A DNA stretch of 64,000 bases from an uncultured Faecalibacterium sp. (GCA_934539245.1 CAKTCK010000006.1:9333-73332); one strand, 5' to 3'. Positions 40,384-49,319 are shown, counted from the stretch's first letter. A program made the numbers and translations. Notes: generated by a model not told the origin, from the sequence alone.

Positions 40384-41091
40384 TTATTTCAGCGGGCTTT
40401 TTGCAATTTTACCGCCGTTTCTGGGATATGCTGTCGGAGTTTGCGAAATCTTTTTGCACAGGATCAAAGTGCGGGTGTCACCGCCGGGCAGGTGCAGGGT
40501 GCGGGTCTCGCGGTACTCGCCGCCCAGCTTTTTGATAGCCCCCCGGGCGGCGGTCAGCTCCTCTTCCCCGGAAGCACCCTTCATGGCAAGGAAGTTGCCG
40601 CCCACCTTCACCAGCGGCAGGCAGTATTCTGCCAGCATGGGCAGCGCCGCCACGGCGCGGGCAGAAGCCAGATCAAACTGCTCCCGCCAGACCTTGCGGG
40701 CGGCTTCCTCGGCACGCTCCTTGGCAAACTCCACCCCGGTCAGCCCCAGCTGGGCGCAGGCGTACTTCAAAAACTCCACCCGCTTGCCGGTGGGCTCCAT
40801 GAGGGTTAGTTCCAGCTCCGGCTTGAAGATCTTGGTCACGATGCCCGGAAAGCCTGCCCCGGCGCCTACGTCCACCATACGCCCGGCCACCTCCGGCTGG
40901 CTGGCAAACAGCAGGCTGTCAAGGAAATGCTTGTCCTCGATGCCCTCCGGGTCGGTGATGGCGGTCAGGTTGACCTTCTGGTTGTAGCCTACAAGGATCT
41001 GGGCAAAGGCATCCAGCTGATCCAGCTGGGTGCCGGTGAGGACAATGTTCCATGTGGAACACTTTTCCTCCAACCGCTGTTTGTCGATCAT
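40384..41091 (-). CDS. rsmG: 16S rRNA (guanine527-N7)-methyltransferase
   Basis: A 235-residue SAM-dependent methyltransferase modifying G527 of 16S rRNA; loss gives low-level streptomycin resistance. The SAM-binding motif MVDVGAGAGFPGIVTKIFKP and the following LMEPTGKRVEFLKYAC, plus the conserved SARAVAALPMLAEYCLPLVK, are present. ATG 41091 follows AAAGGA. It lies 63 bases downstream of mnmG, as is common (gidB after gidA). A parS-like site is inside its coding sequence. Confidence 0.96.
   Translation of the reverse strand: MIDKQRLEEKCSTWNIVLTGTQLDQLDAFAQILVGYNQKVNLTAITDPEGIEDKHFLDSLLFASQPEVAGRMVDVGAGAGFPGIVTKIFKPELELTLMEPTGKRVEFLKYACAQLGLTGVEFAKERAEEAARKVWREQFDLASARAVAALPMLAEYCLPLVKVGGNFLAMKGASGEEELTAARGAIKKLGGEYRETRTLHLPGGDTRTLILCKKISQTPTAYPRNGGKIAKSPLK
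41046..41061. promoter_or_regulatory. parS-like site inside rsmG
   Basis: TGTTCCATGTGGAACA, one central change from parS, within codons near the start of rsmG. Confidence 0.7.
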
Positions 41092-41154
41092 AGTGTTTTC
41101 CTTTCTGTCGGGTGGTTGGGGTAGCACAATTGTTTATTTTATCGCAACTTCGTA

Positions 41155-43029
41155 TTATTTTTGTTGTTTCCCTGCCAGTGCGATGCTCAGCTGCGCCACA
41201 TCGGAGGGCGAAACGCCGGGGATGCGCCCCGCCTGCCCCAGATTGCGGGGACGGATGCGGGCAAGCTTTTCCCGGGCTTCCAGCGTCAGGCCGGTCAGGG
41301 CGGCATACTCGAAATCCTCCGGGATGAGGGTCTTTTCGTGGCGTGCCACCTCCCGGATCATCCTGTCCTGTCGGGCGATGTAACCGGCGTACTTGATCTC
41401 GGTCTCCAGCCGCTCCGCCAGCATGGGGGTGATCTCCTCGCCCCAGCCGATGATGCCCGCCACCAGCGGGTAGCTGATCTCGGGGCGGCGCAGCAGCTCT
41501 TCCGCAATGCCGCCCTCGGCGGCAGGGGCAAGACCGGCGGCTTCCATGGCGGCGCGCAGGTCGGCAGTGCGCAGATGCGTTTCGTGCAGGCGGCGGCGCT
41601 CGGCTTCCAAGATCTGCTGGGTGTGCTGGTACTTTGCCCAGCGGTCATCCTGCACAAGGCCGTATTCCCTGCCGATGGGGGTCAGACGCTGGTCAGCGTT
41701 GTCCTGCCGCAGGGTCAGCCGGTACTCGCTGCGGCTGGTCATCATGCGGTAGGGGTCCATGACGCCCTTGGTCACAAGGTCGTCCACCAGCGTGCCCAGA
41801 TAGCTGGTGTGCCGGGGCAGCACCAGCTGCTCTAAGCCCAGCGCGTTGCGGGCGGCGTTCAGACCCGCCAGCAGACCCTGCGCGGCGGCTTCCTCGTAGC
41901 CGGAGGTGCCGTTGAACTGCCCTGCCCCGTACAGACCCCGCACCACCTTGCTTTCCAGTGTGGCTTCCAGACTGGTGGGGTCTACGCAGTCGTACTCGAT
42001 GGCGTAGGCGGGGCGCATGATCTCCAGATGCTCAAAGCCCTTGATGCTGTGGTAAAAGGCATTCTGCACATCCTCCGGCAGGCTGCTGGACGCGCCCTGC
42101 AAATACATTTCCTCGGTGTTCTCGCCGCAGGGCTCTACGAACAGCGGGTGACGGTCCTTGCCGGAGAAGCGCACCACCTTATCCTCGATGGAGGGGCAGT
42201 AGCGCGGACCGACGCCCTCGATCATGCCGCCGTACAGCGGGCTGCGCTGGATGTTGTCCAGAATGATCTTGTGGGTCTCGGGGTTCGTGTAGGCGATCCA
42301 GCATTCCACCTTGTTGTGCATGGGTGCATCGGTCAGGAAGCTGAAGGGCTGCAATTCACTGTCCGGGTCGCCGGGCTGGCATTCCAGCTTGGAAAAATCA
42401 ATGCTGCGGCGGTGCACCCGGGCAGGAGTGCCGGTCTTGAACCGGCGCAGCGGCAGACCGGCGGCTTTCAGGCTGTCGGTCAGGGCGTTGGCGGCGTGCA
42501 TGCCGTCCGGGCCGGAGGCATACCACGCATCGCCCACAAAAATTTTGCCGCCGAGGTTCGTACCGGTGGCCAGCACCACGCACTTGGCGGTGTATTCGCC
42601 GTGCAGCTGGGTGACAACGCCCTTCACATGGCCGTCCTCTACCTCCAGCGCCACCACCTCGGCCTGATGGATGGCAAGCCCCGGGGTCTGTTCCAGCGCG
42701 TGTTTCATGTATTCGTTGTAGCGGCGGCGGTCGGTCTGCACCCGCAGCGCGTGCACGGCGGGGCCCTTGCCCTTGTTCAGCATCCGGCTTTGCAGATAGG
42801 TGGCGTCTGCCGCCAGACCCATCACACCGCCCAGCGCATCCACCTCCCGCACCAGCGTGCCCTTGGCGGTACCGCCGATGCTGGGGTTACAAGGCATATT
42901 GCCGATGGCGTCCAGACTCATGGTAAAGACGGCCGTTTTTGCGCCCAGCACAGCAGCTGCGTGGGCGGCTTCGATGCCCGCATGGCCAGCGCCGATGACG
43001 ATGACATCATAATCTCCTAAGTGGTTCAT
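41155..43029 (-). CDS. mnmG: tRNA uridine-34 5-carboxymethylaminomethyl modification enzyme MnmG
   Basis: A 624-residue FAD enzyme which, with MnmE, modifies the wobble uridine of several tRNAs. The dinucleotide-binding motif VIGAGHAGIEAAHAA is at the N-terminus; the GidA signatures GTPARVHRRSIDF and PYRMMTSRSEYRLTLRQDNAD are intact, and a C-terminal helical domain for MnmE is present. The start at 43029 is preceded by AGAGGAAA at a slightly long distance. It lies between mnmE and rsmG, separated from mnmE by a long repeat, so it may have its own promoter. Confidence 0.97.
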   Translation of the reverse strand: MNHLGDYDVIVIGAGHAGIEAAHAAAVLGAKTAVFTMSLDAIGNMPCNPSIGGTAKGTLVREVDALGGVMGLAADATYLQSRMLNKGKGPAVHALRVQTDRRRYNEYMKHALEQTPGLAIHQAEVVALEVEDGHVKGVVTQLHGEYTAKCVVLATGTNLGGKIFVGDAWYASGPDGMHAANALTDSLKAAGLPLRRFKTGTPARVHRRSIDFSKLECQPGDPDSELQPFSFLTDAPMHNKVECWIAYTNPETHKIILDNIQRSPLYGGMIEGVGPRYCPSIEDKVVRFSGKDRHPLFVEPCGENTEEMYLQGASSSLPEDVQNAFYHSIKGFEHLEIMRPAYAIEYDCVDPTSLEATLESKVVRGLYGAGQFNGTSGYEEAAAQGLLAGLNAARNALGLEQLVLPRHTSYLGTLVDDLVTKGVMDPYRMMTSRSEYRLTLRQDNADQRLTPIGREYGLVQDDRWAKYQHTQQILEAERRRLHETHLRTADLRAAMEAAGLAPAAEGGIAEELLRRPEISYPLVAGIIGWGEEITPMLAERLETEIKYAGYIARQDRMIREVARHEKTLIPEDFEYAALTGLTLEAREKLARIRPRNLGQAGRIPGVSPSDVAQLSIALAGKQQK

Positions 43030-43084
43030 ATACTTTCGGGTTTCCTCTAATAATTGATTTAAAATGCAAATTTTACCTTAGGGT

Positions 43085-43410
43085 GAACTCCCTCAGTCAA
43101 AACCTGACGGTTTTGCCAGCTCCCTCGGAGAGGGAGCCCTTGGCATGGCGGGAAGGTTTCTTGTTATGTCTGAAACTTTAGCGACATGGCTAACGGCGTG
43201 CGCCCTCTCAGTCAAAGCCTACGGCTTTGACAGCTCTCCCAAAGGGAGAGCCAAGAGCACTGCCCGAAACTTTCTCATTGCGCCTAATACTTTAGCAACG
43301 AGCCTTAGACCTTGGCTCCCCCTTTGAGGAAAGACTTCCCCCGCTCCGGGGGAAGATGTCACCGTAGGTGACAAAAGGGGGAATCTGGCGCGGGAGCGCC
43401 TGAGAGGGCG
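43085..43410. repeat. Family A palindromic repeat, long mosaic copy
   Basis: Fills the 389-base gap between mnmE and mnmG. It starts AACTCCCTCAGTC and ends CTGAGAGGGCG, with internal CAAAACC-tgac-GGTTTTG, CAAAGCC-ta-CGGCTTTG, GCTCTCCCAAAGGGAGAGC and GTCACC-GTA-GGTGAC (43358-43372). It closely parallels the copy at 39087-39413 in block order. Confidence 0.82.
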
Positions 43411-43418
43411 TACTTTCC

Positions 43419-44789
43419 TTATTTCCCCACACAAAACCGCTCAAACACCTGTTCGATGACGGCTTCCGAGGCGTTTTCGCCGGTCAGATCGCAGAGGGCA
43501 TCCAGTGCGTCATCCACGCAGACCGAGACGGCGTCCAATCCAAAGCCGCCGACGGCGGCATCCAGTGCCCCGGCTACGGCGTCCCGGGCGCGGAGGGCAG
43601 CGGAAAGCTGCCGCTGCCCGGACAGGCTGGCGGCGTGGGGGTCGATGCTGCCGGTGCCCAGCAGCCGCGCCACCGCAGCGGCGATGACCTTGCGGCTCCC
43701 CTCTTCCCGGCAGCAGACCGGCAGCACCATGGCAAAATACGGGGCGATAAGTTCTGCATCAAACTGGGTGGGCTTATCCTCCTTGTTCACAAGGGCGATG
43801 GCGGGACGCCCTGCGCAGCGCTGTGCCAGCGCCAAGTCCTCCCGGCTGGGCGGCTCGGAGCCGTCAAAGACGGCTAAGATCAGCCCGGCTTCTTCCAGTT
43901 TTTTCCAGCTACGACGGATACCCTCGGCTTCAATGGCGTCCTCGGTCTCCCGCAGACCGGCAGTGTCGAAGAGGTTCAGCCGGATATCCCCCAGCTGCAC
44001 CGCCTGCTCCACCACATCCCGGGTGGTGCCCGCCACCGGGGTGACGATGGCGCGGTCGAACCCAGCCAGCAGGTTGAGCAAGGTGGACTTGCCCGCGTTG
44101 GGGCGTCCCACGATGGCACAGTCTACGCCCTCACGCAGCACCGCACCGGCATCATAGCTGCGGATAAGACCGTCTAGCTCCTCCCGCACCGCGCCCAGCA
44201 CGGTGCGCAGGTGGGCGGGGTCCAGCTCCGGCACATCTTCCTCCGGGAAGTCCACCCATGCAGCCAAATGCGCCTGCAGGGCGGTCAGCTGGGCTTTCTG
44301 GGCGTTGATCTTTTTCGCCAGCGCGCCGCCCAGCGCGGCGTTTGCCAGCGCTGCTCCCTGCCGTCCGTCCGCTGCGATGAGATCCATCACCGCTTCGGCC
44401 TGTGTCAGGCCCAGCTTGCCGTTCAGAAAGGCGCGGCGGGTGTACTCGCCGGGGGCGGCAGGCTGCGCACCCGCTGCAAGACAGGCTTCCACCAGCCGCC
44501 GCGCCACTGCGCTGCCGCCGTGGCAGGAAAGCTCCACCACGTCCTCGCCGGTGTAGCTGTGGGGCGCGCGGAAAAACAGGGCAACGCCCTCGTCAAAGGC
44601 TTCTTCCCTGTCCACAAAATGCCCGAACAGTGCGGTGTAGCCCTTAGCATGCTCCACCTTTTTTGCCGGGTTTGCCGGGCGAAACACCCGGGCAGCCACG
44701 GTATAGCTCTCTGCGCCGGACAGGCGCACTACGGCAATGCCGCCCGCCCCGGGGGGCGTTGCGATGGCGGCAATGGTCGTTCCCTGCAT
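43419..44789 (-). CDS. mnmE: tRNA modification GTPase MnmE
   Basis: A 456-residue GTPase partner of MnmG. The N-terminal tetrahydrofolate-binding domain opens with TIAAIATPPGAGGIAVVRLS; the G domain (about residues 220-375) has GRPNAGKSTLLN, DTAGLRETED and NKED; the C-terminus ends in FCVGK with the catalytic cysteine. ATG 44789 follows AAAGGA; the in-frame upstream extension to 44867 is unsupported. It is separated from jag by about 800 bases of non-coding DNA, unusual for this otherwise tight gene group. Confidence 0.97.
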   Translation of the reverse strand: MQGTTIAAIATPPGAGGIAVVRLSGAESYTVAARVFRPANPAKKVEHAKGYTALFGHFVDREEAFDEGVALFFRAPHSYTGEDVVELSCHGGSAVARRLVEACLAAGAQPAAPGEYTRRAFLNGKLGLTQAEAVMDLIAADGRQGAALANAALGGALAKKINAQKAQLTALQAHLAAWVDFPEEDVPELDPAHLRTVLGAVREELDGLIRSYDAGAVLREGVDCAIVGRPNAGKSTLLNLLAGFDRAIVTPVAGTTRDVVEQAVQLGDIRLNLFDTAGLRETEDAIEAEGIRRSWKKLEEAGLILAVFDGSEPPSREDLALAQRCAGRPAIALVNKEDKPTQFDAELIAPYFAMVLPVCCREEGSRKVIAAAVARLLGTGSIDPHAASLSGQRQLSAALRARDAVAGALDAAVGGFGLDAVSVCVDDALDALCDLTGENASEAVIEQVFERFCVGK

Positions 44790-44929
44790 ACTGCATCCTT
44801 TCCGCACACCCGTCCTGCGGGTGCGCTGCTCGTGCGCCCGATACGGCAGAGCCGCAGCAGCGCACACTTTCTGATTTTACAGCTTATTTTACCACGTTTT
44901 TGCGCAAAAAGATACACCCGCCGCGCGGT

Positions 44930-45210
44930 TTTTCCACATCTTCCAAAATGTTTGTGGAAAAAAAGATCGAAAATGGTGGGTGATGGGGAGAGTTTTCTGC
45001 CTGCCAGCAGCGGGCAGGGACGCTCCGCTGGGCCAGAGGCAGGGAGGGGTGTTCCGAGTCCCCCCTCCCTACCTCTGGACTCCACCCACCCCGCAACGGG
45101 CCAAGGGCTACACGCCCTTGACAATCCTAAAGAAGAAGTCGAAGCACAAAAAAGCTAGCGCTGCGCCAGTCGGCGCTATCGCTTTAACGCTTTTTTCGCT
45201 TCTCCATTTA
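44930..45210. other. Non-coding stretch with serial hairpins between mnmE and jag
   Basis: TTTTCCACA (44929-44937) and TTGTGGAAAA (about 44952-44961) face each other near mnmE and look like DnaA boxes. Then three hairpins occur: CCAGAGGcAGGGAGGGG with CCCCTCCCTaCCTCTGG (45033-45078), CAAGGGC-tacac-GCCCTTG (45103-45121), and an AGCGC...GCGCT unit flanked by AAAAAGC and GCTTTTTT (45150-45200). No protein or named RNA is recognised. Confidence 0.45.
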
Positions 45211-45214
45211 TAGC

Positions 45215-45258
45215 CCCTCAGTCGCTGCGCGACAGCTCCCCCAAGGGGGAGCGAGCGC
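45215..45258. repeat. Family A fragment
   Basis: CCCCTCAGTCGCTGCGCGAC followed by AGCTCCCCCAAGGGGGAGC is a terminus plus one palindrome of family A. Confidence 0.6.
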
Positions 45259-45276
45259 AGCAGCTGCCGTTTCCCG

Positions 45277-45510
45277 TTACGACCCCTCCCGTGAAAAGGC
45301 AATTCTGGAAAATCCGCAGATTTTCCAGAATTGCGAAATTATAAATATTCTTTCCGCTGATGATGCGCAGAGTGCAACGACGACGACCGCCGCCAGCGGC
45401 GGAAACAGGGAGGAGTTGTTGGGGCAGCGGCCAGCAAGACGCAAGTGCCGCCCAAGGCACGATGCGGATGCTGGGTGCCGCAACCCGTTAGCGGAGCGCA
45501 TTCCAAATCG
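45277..45510. repeat. Family B element, copy 1
   Basis: Begins TTACGACCCCTCCCGTGAAAA, followed by a perfect 15-bp hairpin (arms 45299-45313 and 45320-45334) with loop CCGCAG, then TTTCCGCTGA, and ends near GCGCATTCCAAATCGTG. A matching copy is at 58878-59030, with the same loop and flanks but a different stem sequence. The 100 bases between (45360-45480) share less. Confidence 0.7.
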
Positions 45511-45530
45511 TGCCACTTGTGGGCAGACAA

Positions 45531-45573
45531 TCAAAAAGCGCCCCGCACTTCCGGTGGAAATGCGGGGCGCTGC
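45531..45573 (-). terminator. Terminator after jag
   Basis: AGCGCCCCGCA (45537-45547) pairs with TGCGGGGCGCT (45561-45571); on the minus strand TTTTTGA follows. Confidence 0.88.
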
Positions 45574-45596
45574 ATGGTTTTATTGAAGTCTGCCGA

Positions 45597-46751
45597 TCAC
45601 AGCTCGATCTTGCCGAAGCTGAAATCTGCAAAATCGTCCACGCGCTCGGTGCGCTTGGGTGCTACGGGTGCTGCACTCTCGGCGTCGCGGGGGGCGTAGG
45701 TGCGCTCCGGCACACTGGACGGACGCGGGCCGCGGGGTGCACCGCTGCGGCTGCCACGGTAGCCGCCGTTGCGGCCACCATTCTCGCTGCGGCGCTCGCC
45801 GCGATAACCGCCGCTGCGGTTGCCGCCGGGACGGCGGCCATTCCGGTTGCCGCCACGACCACGGCGCTCGCCGTAGGTGTTGTCGGTCTGGGCATCCGGT
45901 GCGGTGGAGTAGATGACCACGCGGCGGTCACGGCCTTCGCCCTTGCTCTCGCTGCGCACACCCTCCATCTTGCTGATGGCAGAGTGGATGATGCGGCGCT
46001 CGTAGGGGTTCATGGGCTCCATGGCAAAGCTGCGGCCGGTCTTGCGCACCTTGGCGCCAATGCGCTGTGCCAGTGCGGTCAGGTCGCTCTCGCGCTTGTC
46101 GCGGTAACCGGCCACATCCAGACCCAGCTTGATGTAATCGCCTTCCAGACGGTTTGCCACAAGGCTTGCCAGATAGGACAGGCTCTCCATGGTCTCGCCG
46201 CGGCGGCCGATGAGGGCACCCAGCTTTTCACCATCCAGACGGATGATGGTAGCTTCTCCCTTCTGCACAGCGCTGAAGGTCACGTTCTCCACGCCCATCA
46301 GGGTGATGACTTCCCGCAGATAGTCCACGGCAGCCTTCACCTTGGCGTTCTCCTCGATGACGATGGGCACTTCCACCTCTTCTGCTTCCTCGGCAGTCTC
46401 GGTGGTCTGCTCAGCAGCGGGGGTCTGCTCTGCGGCGGGAGCGGCGGGCTCTTCCACAGCAGTCTCTTCTGCCACAGGGGCAGTCTCCTGCACGGGGGCA
46501 GCAGTCTCGACCGGCTGCTCTGCCACCGGCTCCACCGGCTTTGCGGGTGCAGCGGCGGGGGCATCCGGCTCTTCCACGCTCACGCGCACCTTGGCGGGGG
46601 TGGTCTTTAAGCCCAGAAAACCGGTTTTCTGGGGCATTTCCAGCACTTCATAGCTGACGTTCAGATCGTCGGCCTGCACGCCCAGCAGGGCGCAGGCTTT
46701 GGCGCGGGCTTCGTCCACCGTCTTGCCGGTGGATTCCTGTGTACGGATCAT
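45597..46751 (-). CDS. jag: RNA-binding protein KhpB/EloR (Jag) with Arg/Gly-rich tail
   Basis: A 384-residue RNA-binding protein. The Jag-N domain occupies residues 1-52 (VDEARAKACALLGVQADDLN), followed by a Pro/Ala/Glu-rich linker of about 70 residues, a KH domain with GALIGRRGETMESLSYLAS, and an R3H domain with NPYERRIIHSAISKME. After it comes a tail of nearly 100 residues rich in Arg, Gly and Asn (GRGGNRNGRRPGGNRSGGYR), which is longer than in typical Jag proteins. Relatives regulate cell elongation. It follows yidC by 18 bases, the usual spoIIIJ-jag pair. Confidence 0.95.
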   Translation of the reverse strand: MIRTQESTGKTVDEARAKACALLGVQADDLNVSYEVLEMPQKTGFLGLKTTPAKVRVSVEEPDAPAAAPAKPVEPVAEQPVETAAPVQETAPVAEETAVEEPAAPAAEQTPAAEQTTETAEEAEEVEVPIVIEENAKVKAAVDYLREVITLMGVENVTFSAVQKGEATIIRLDGEKLGALIGRRGETMESLSYLASLVANRLEGDYIKLGLDVAGYRDKRESDLTALAQRIGAKVRKTGRSFAMEPMNPYERRIIHSAISKMEGVRSESKGEGRDRRVVIYSTAPDAQTDNTYGERRGRGGNRNGRRPGGNRSGGYRGERRSENGGRNGGYRGSRSGAPRGPRPSSVPERTYAPRDAESAAPVAPKRTERVDDFADFSFGKIEL

Positions 46752-46769
46752 AACCGTTTACCTCCCTTG

Positions 46770-47843
46770 TTACTGTTTATCCTGCTTGTTCAGCTCGCTC
46801 AGCGGCACGGTGCGCTCGTCCTTGTAGCGCTCGGCGTCCTGCTGACGGGCATACTCCAGCCGGCGCTTGTTCATCTCGCTGGCGGAAAGGTTCTTTTCCA
46901 CGCTCTTGCCGGTCTTGGGGTCGGTCACCGTGATGGTAGTGTTCTTCACACCGCGCTTTTCCTGCTTGCGCTTGGCGGCGATCTCGGCTTCCACGTCCTT
47001 GCGCATCTTCTCGGGGTCGTAGAACTTGCGCATGACCTGGGTCTGTACGGTCATAACGATGTTGGAAATGACGTAGTACAGAGAGAATGCCAGCGGGTAG
47101 GTGAAGCAGAAGAACAGGTACATCAGCGGCATCATGTACATGGTCAGCTTCATGCTGCCCTGCATCTGCTGGCCAGAGGCCTTCATGCTGACATGGGTGG
47201 ACCAGAACATGGTGAGGACCGACAGCAGCGGCAGCACGATGTCCAGAGAAAGGCCCAGCTTCGGGATGCGGGTCAGGTCGATGCCAAGGAAGTTCATGTG
47301 CTGGCTGAACTCGGTGATGGTAGCGATCTGCTGTGCGGTAAAGCAGCCCAGCACGCCGCTGTTGCCGGCAAGCACCTCGGCGATGATGTTGGTATCGCGG
47401 GTGATGGCGGTAAAGGAGATGCCGGCGGCGGTCATAGCCTCGCCAGCGCTGGCAAGTGCAGCGGCGCTGATATGGAAAATGCGCTCCAGCGGGTTATACA
47501 CCACGCCGATAACGCCGAACATGATCATAAAGTTCAGCAGCATGGGCAGGCAGCCGGCCGTGGGCTTATAGCCAAAGTCCTGCTGCAGCTTCATCAGCTC
47601 TTCCTGCTGCTTTTCGGGCTTGTCCTTGTACTTGGTCTGGATCTCCGTGATCATGGGCTGGAAAGCAGACATTTTTGCCATGCTCTTCTGCTGGCTGGTC
47701 TGCAGGGGGATCTTGACGATGTTGATGAGCAGGGTGAAGAGGATGATGTCCCAGCCGTAGTTCGGCAGCAGCTTGTAGATCCACTCCATGACATAGCCGA
47801 GAGGACCGCTCAGGATGTAAAAGAAGTTCATACCTTTGTCCAT
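46770..47843 (-). CDS. yidC: Membrane protein insertase YidC
   Basis: A 357-residue Oxa1/YidC insertase. Five membrane segments are seen, with the conserved first one in WDIILFTLLINIVKIPLQTSQQ, the cytoplasmic coiled-coil loop (MITEIQTKYKDKPEKQQEEL), and GYKPTAGCLPMLLNFMIMFG. No lipobox is present, unlike SpoIIIJ. A charged C-terminal tail of about 90 residues follows the last segment. The start at 47843 has a weak GGGGCAG; a second ATG four codons later is possible. Between yidD and yidC is a 260-base gap with a family A repeat. Confidence 0.95.
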   Translation of the reverse strand: MDKGMNFFYILSGPLGYVMEWIYKLLPNYGWDIILFTLLINIVKIPLQTSQQKSMAKMSAFQPMITEIQTKYKDKPEKQQEELMKLQQDFGYKPTAGCLPMLLNFMIMFGVIGVVYNPLERIFHISAAALASAGEAMTAAGISFTAITRDTNIIAEVLAGNSGVLGCFTAQQIATITEFSQHMNFLGIDLTRIPKLGLSLDIVLPLLSVLTMFWSTHVSMKASGQQMQGSMKLTMYMMPLMYLFFCFTYPLAFSLYYVISNIVMTVQTQVMRKFYDPEKMRKDVEAEIAAKRKQEKRGVKNTTITVTDPKTGKSVEKNLSASEMNKRRLEYARQQDAERYKDERTVPLSELNKQDKQ

Positions 47844-47965
47844 TCTGCCCCGGCTGTGGCCCGGGACGCATTATTTTTTTATCGTAGGACACGCCGCCCA
47901 CAGTGCAGCGCGTCACAAGAAGCGAAATTAAAAGATAGTCCAGTATCTCCGTGGTTAGCAGGCTC

Positions 47966-48100
47966 GCCCTCTCAGGCGCTCCCGCGCCAGATTCCCCTTT
48001 TTGTCGCTGCGCGACATCTTCCCCCGGAGCGGGGGAAGTCTTTCCTCAAAGGGGGAGCCAAGTTTCAAGGCTCGTTGCTGAAGTTTGAAGTGTAATGAGG
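47966..48100. repeat. Family A palindromic repeat, one-ended copy
   Basis: Begins GCCCTCTCAGGCGCTCCCGC and includes GTCGC-TGC-GCGAC (48003-48015) and CTTCCCCCGGAGCGGGGGAAG arms; the far terminus is missing and the sequence stops just before the yidD end. Confidence 0.75.
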
Positions 48101-48105
48101 ATGTT

Positions 48106-48408
48106 TTATCCCCTATGCCGCTTTTCAAACAGCTTTGCGGGCTGTAGGTTGCGGGCGGGGCTTTGCCAGCGGCCGGGCGGCGGTACGGGGTCATAGCCCC
48201 ACCTGCCCAAGGGATTACACCGGGCAATGCGCCAGGCCCCCAGCAGGATGCCCTTTACACAGCCGTGGGTCAGGATGGCCTGCATGGTGTAGTTGCTGCA
48301 GCTGGGCGAAAACCGGCAGCTGCGGCCAATCCACGGGCTGAGGATATGCTGGTAGATACGGATGGGCACGCACAGCGCCCTGCGGCAGAGCATTTGCAGC
48401 CGGTTCAC
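48106..48408 (-). CDS. yidD: Membrane protein insertion efficiency factor YidD
   Basis: A 100-residue YidD protein, which helps YidC place proteins in the membrane. The family core is intact: IYQHILSPWIGRSCRFSPSC, then SNYTMQAILTHG and GAWRIARCNPLGRWGYDPVP. The start is GTG at 48408, overlapping the rnpA stop as GTGA, so translation is coupled. A C-terminal extension of about 20 residues follows the DPVPPP motif. The gene order rpmH-rnpA-yidD-yidC-jag is the standard one. Confidence 0.95.
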   Translation of the reverse strand: MNRLQMLCRRALCVPIRIYQHILSPWIGRSCRFSPSCSNYTMQAILTHGCVKGILLGAWRIARCNPLGRWGYDPVPPPGRWQSPARNLQPAKLFEKRHRG

Positions 48409-48812
48409 GCGCGGGGCTCCGGCTTCTGCTTGCGGGCAGGGGGCACGGTGGCGGGCGGCTTTGCGTCCGGGCGCTTGGCCTTATCCGGCAGACCGGCCTG
48501 GGCAAACAGCTTTGCCACAACGCTGCTCAGCTGCCAGCTTTTCAGCTTGGGGGTCATGCCCCGAGCCACGAAGATCAGATCGTAGCCGCCGATATTGTAA
48601 TCCAGATGCTCGTCGATGGCGGCCTTCATCACGCGGCGGGCGCGGTTGCGCTGCACGGCATGGCCGATCTTTTTCGTGGCGGTCAGGCCCACCCGGGTGT
48701 TGCGGCCCCGGGTCTTGAGCACATACAGCACCAGTGCCGGGTTCACATAGGACTTGCCGCGGGCGTACACACGGCCAAACTCGCTGTTGCGGCGGATCGG
48801 ACGATAACGCAT
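48405..48812 (-). CDS. rnpA: Ribonuclease P protein component
   Basis: A 135-residue protein subunit of RNase P, needed to mature tRNA 5' ends. The signature RNRARRVMKAAIDEH lies in the middle, with GLTATKKIGHAVQ before it. The C-terminus adds a proline/lysine-rich tail of about 25 residues (KRPDAKPPATVPPARKQKPE). ATG 48812 follows AAAGGAGG. It lies 203 bases downstream of rpmH with a terminator between them, so it may be expressed partly from its own weak -10 (TATACT near 48862). Confidence 0.96.
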   Translation of the reverse strand: MRYRPIRRNSEFGRVYARGKSYVNPALVLYVLKTRGRNTRVGLTATKKIGHAVQRNRARRVMKAAIDEHLDYNIGGYDLIFVARGMTPKLKSWQLSSVVAKLFAQAGLPDKAKRPDAKPPATVPPARKQKPEPRA

Positions 48813-48933
48813 AACGTCGGCACCTCCTTTCGTCCGGGTGCACATAGGTGCACTCTTTAGCCAGTATATCAAAAATTTTTGCAGTTTAAAAGCCCATCCG
48901 GGCATTTTTACGAAAAAACTTTTGACAGGTAAA

Positions 48934-48970
48934 AAAATAAGACCGCCAATGGGATATCAGCGGTCTTTTG
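48934..48970 (-). terminator. Terminator after rpmH
   Basis: AAGACCGC (48939-48946) pairs with GCGGTCTT (48960-48967); on the minus strand ATTTTTTTA follows. It probably gives partial termination before rnpA. Confidence 0.8.
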
Positions 48971-49015
48971 TGCGCATATTCATTTCTGCGCCGGATCTCA
49001 CCTGCAAGGCAGAGA

Positions 49016-49150
49016 TCAGACAGTCAGGCTCTTGCGGCCCTTTGCACGGCGAGCATTGATGACCTTACGGCCGTTCTTGGTGCTCATGCGGGTCAGAAAG
49101 CCATGAACTTCCTTGCGCTGACGCTTCTTGGGCTGAAAAGTTCTCTTCAT
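49016..49150 (-). CDS. rpmH: 50S ribosomal protein L34
   Basis: A 44-residue L34: [20 protein letters not shown] followed by [20 protein letters not shown] and SLTV, matching the family over its entire length. ATG 49150 follows ACGGAGG. It marks the left border of the origin, transcribed away from dnaA, from a near-consensus promoter. Confidence 0.98.
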   Translation of the reverse strand: MKRTFQPKKRQRKEVHGFLTRMSTKNGRKVINARRAKGRKSLTV

Positions 49151-49229
49151 GGTTGTATCCTCCGTAAAAACTTATCCCCGGTATGGGGTCTTGATCGGTC
49201 CCAGATTGGGGACAGGCTTGCAATTCAAC

Positions 49230-49259
49230 AGTATATCGCATAGTATGACGTTCTGTCAA
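49230..49259 (-). promoter_or_regulatory. Promoter of rpmH
   Basis: On the minus strand TTGACA (plus 49254-49259), 18 bases, TATACT (plus 49230-49235). Confidence 0.85.
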
Positions 49260-49319
49260 GCATTTTTTGCAGTTTTCTGCAAACTTTTTTCTGATTTTTC
49301 TGTTAAAAGCTTTTCAACT

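Noticed and set aside
44980-45213. A 77-codon frame in the mnmE-jag gap
   Set aside because: It crosses three hairpins, has no ribosome binding site and no family; treated as non-coding.
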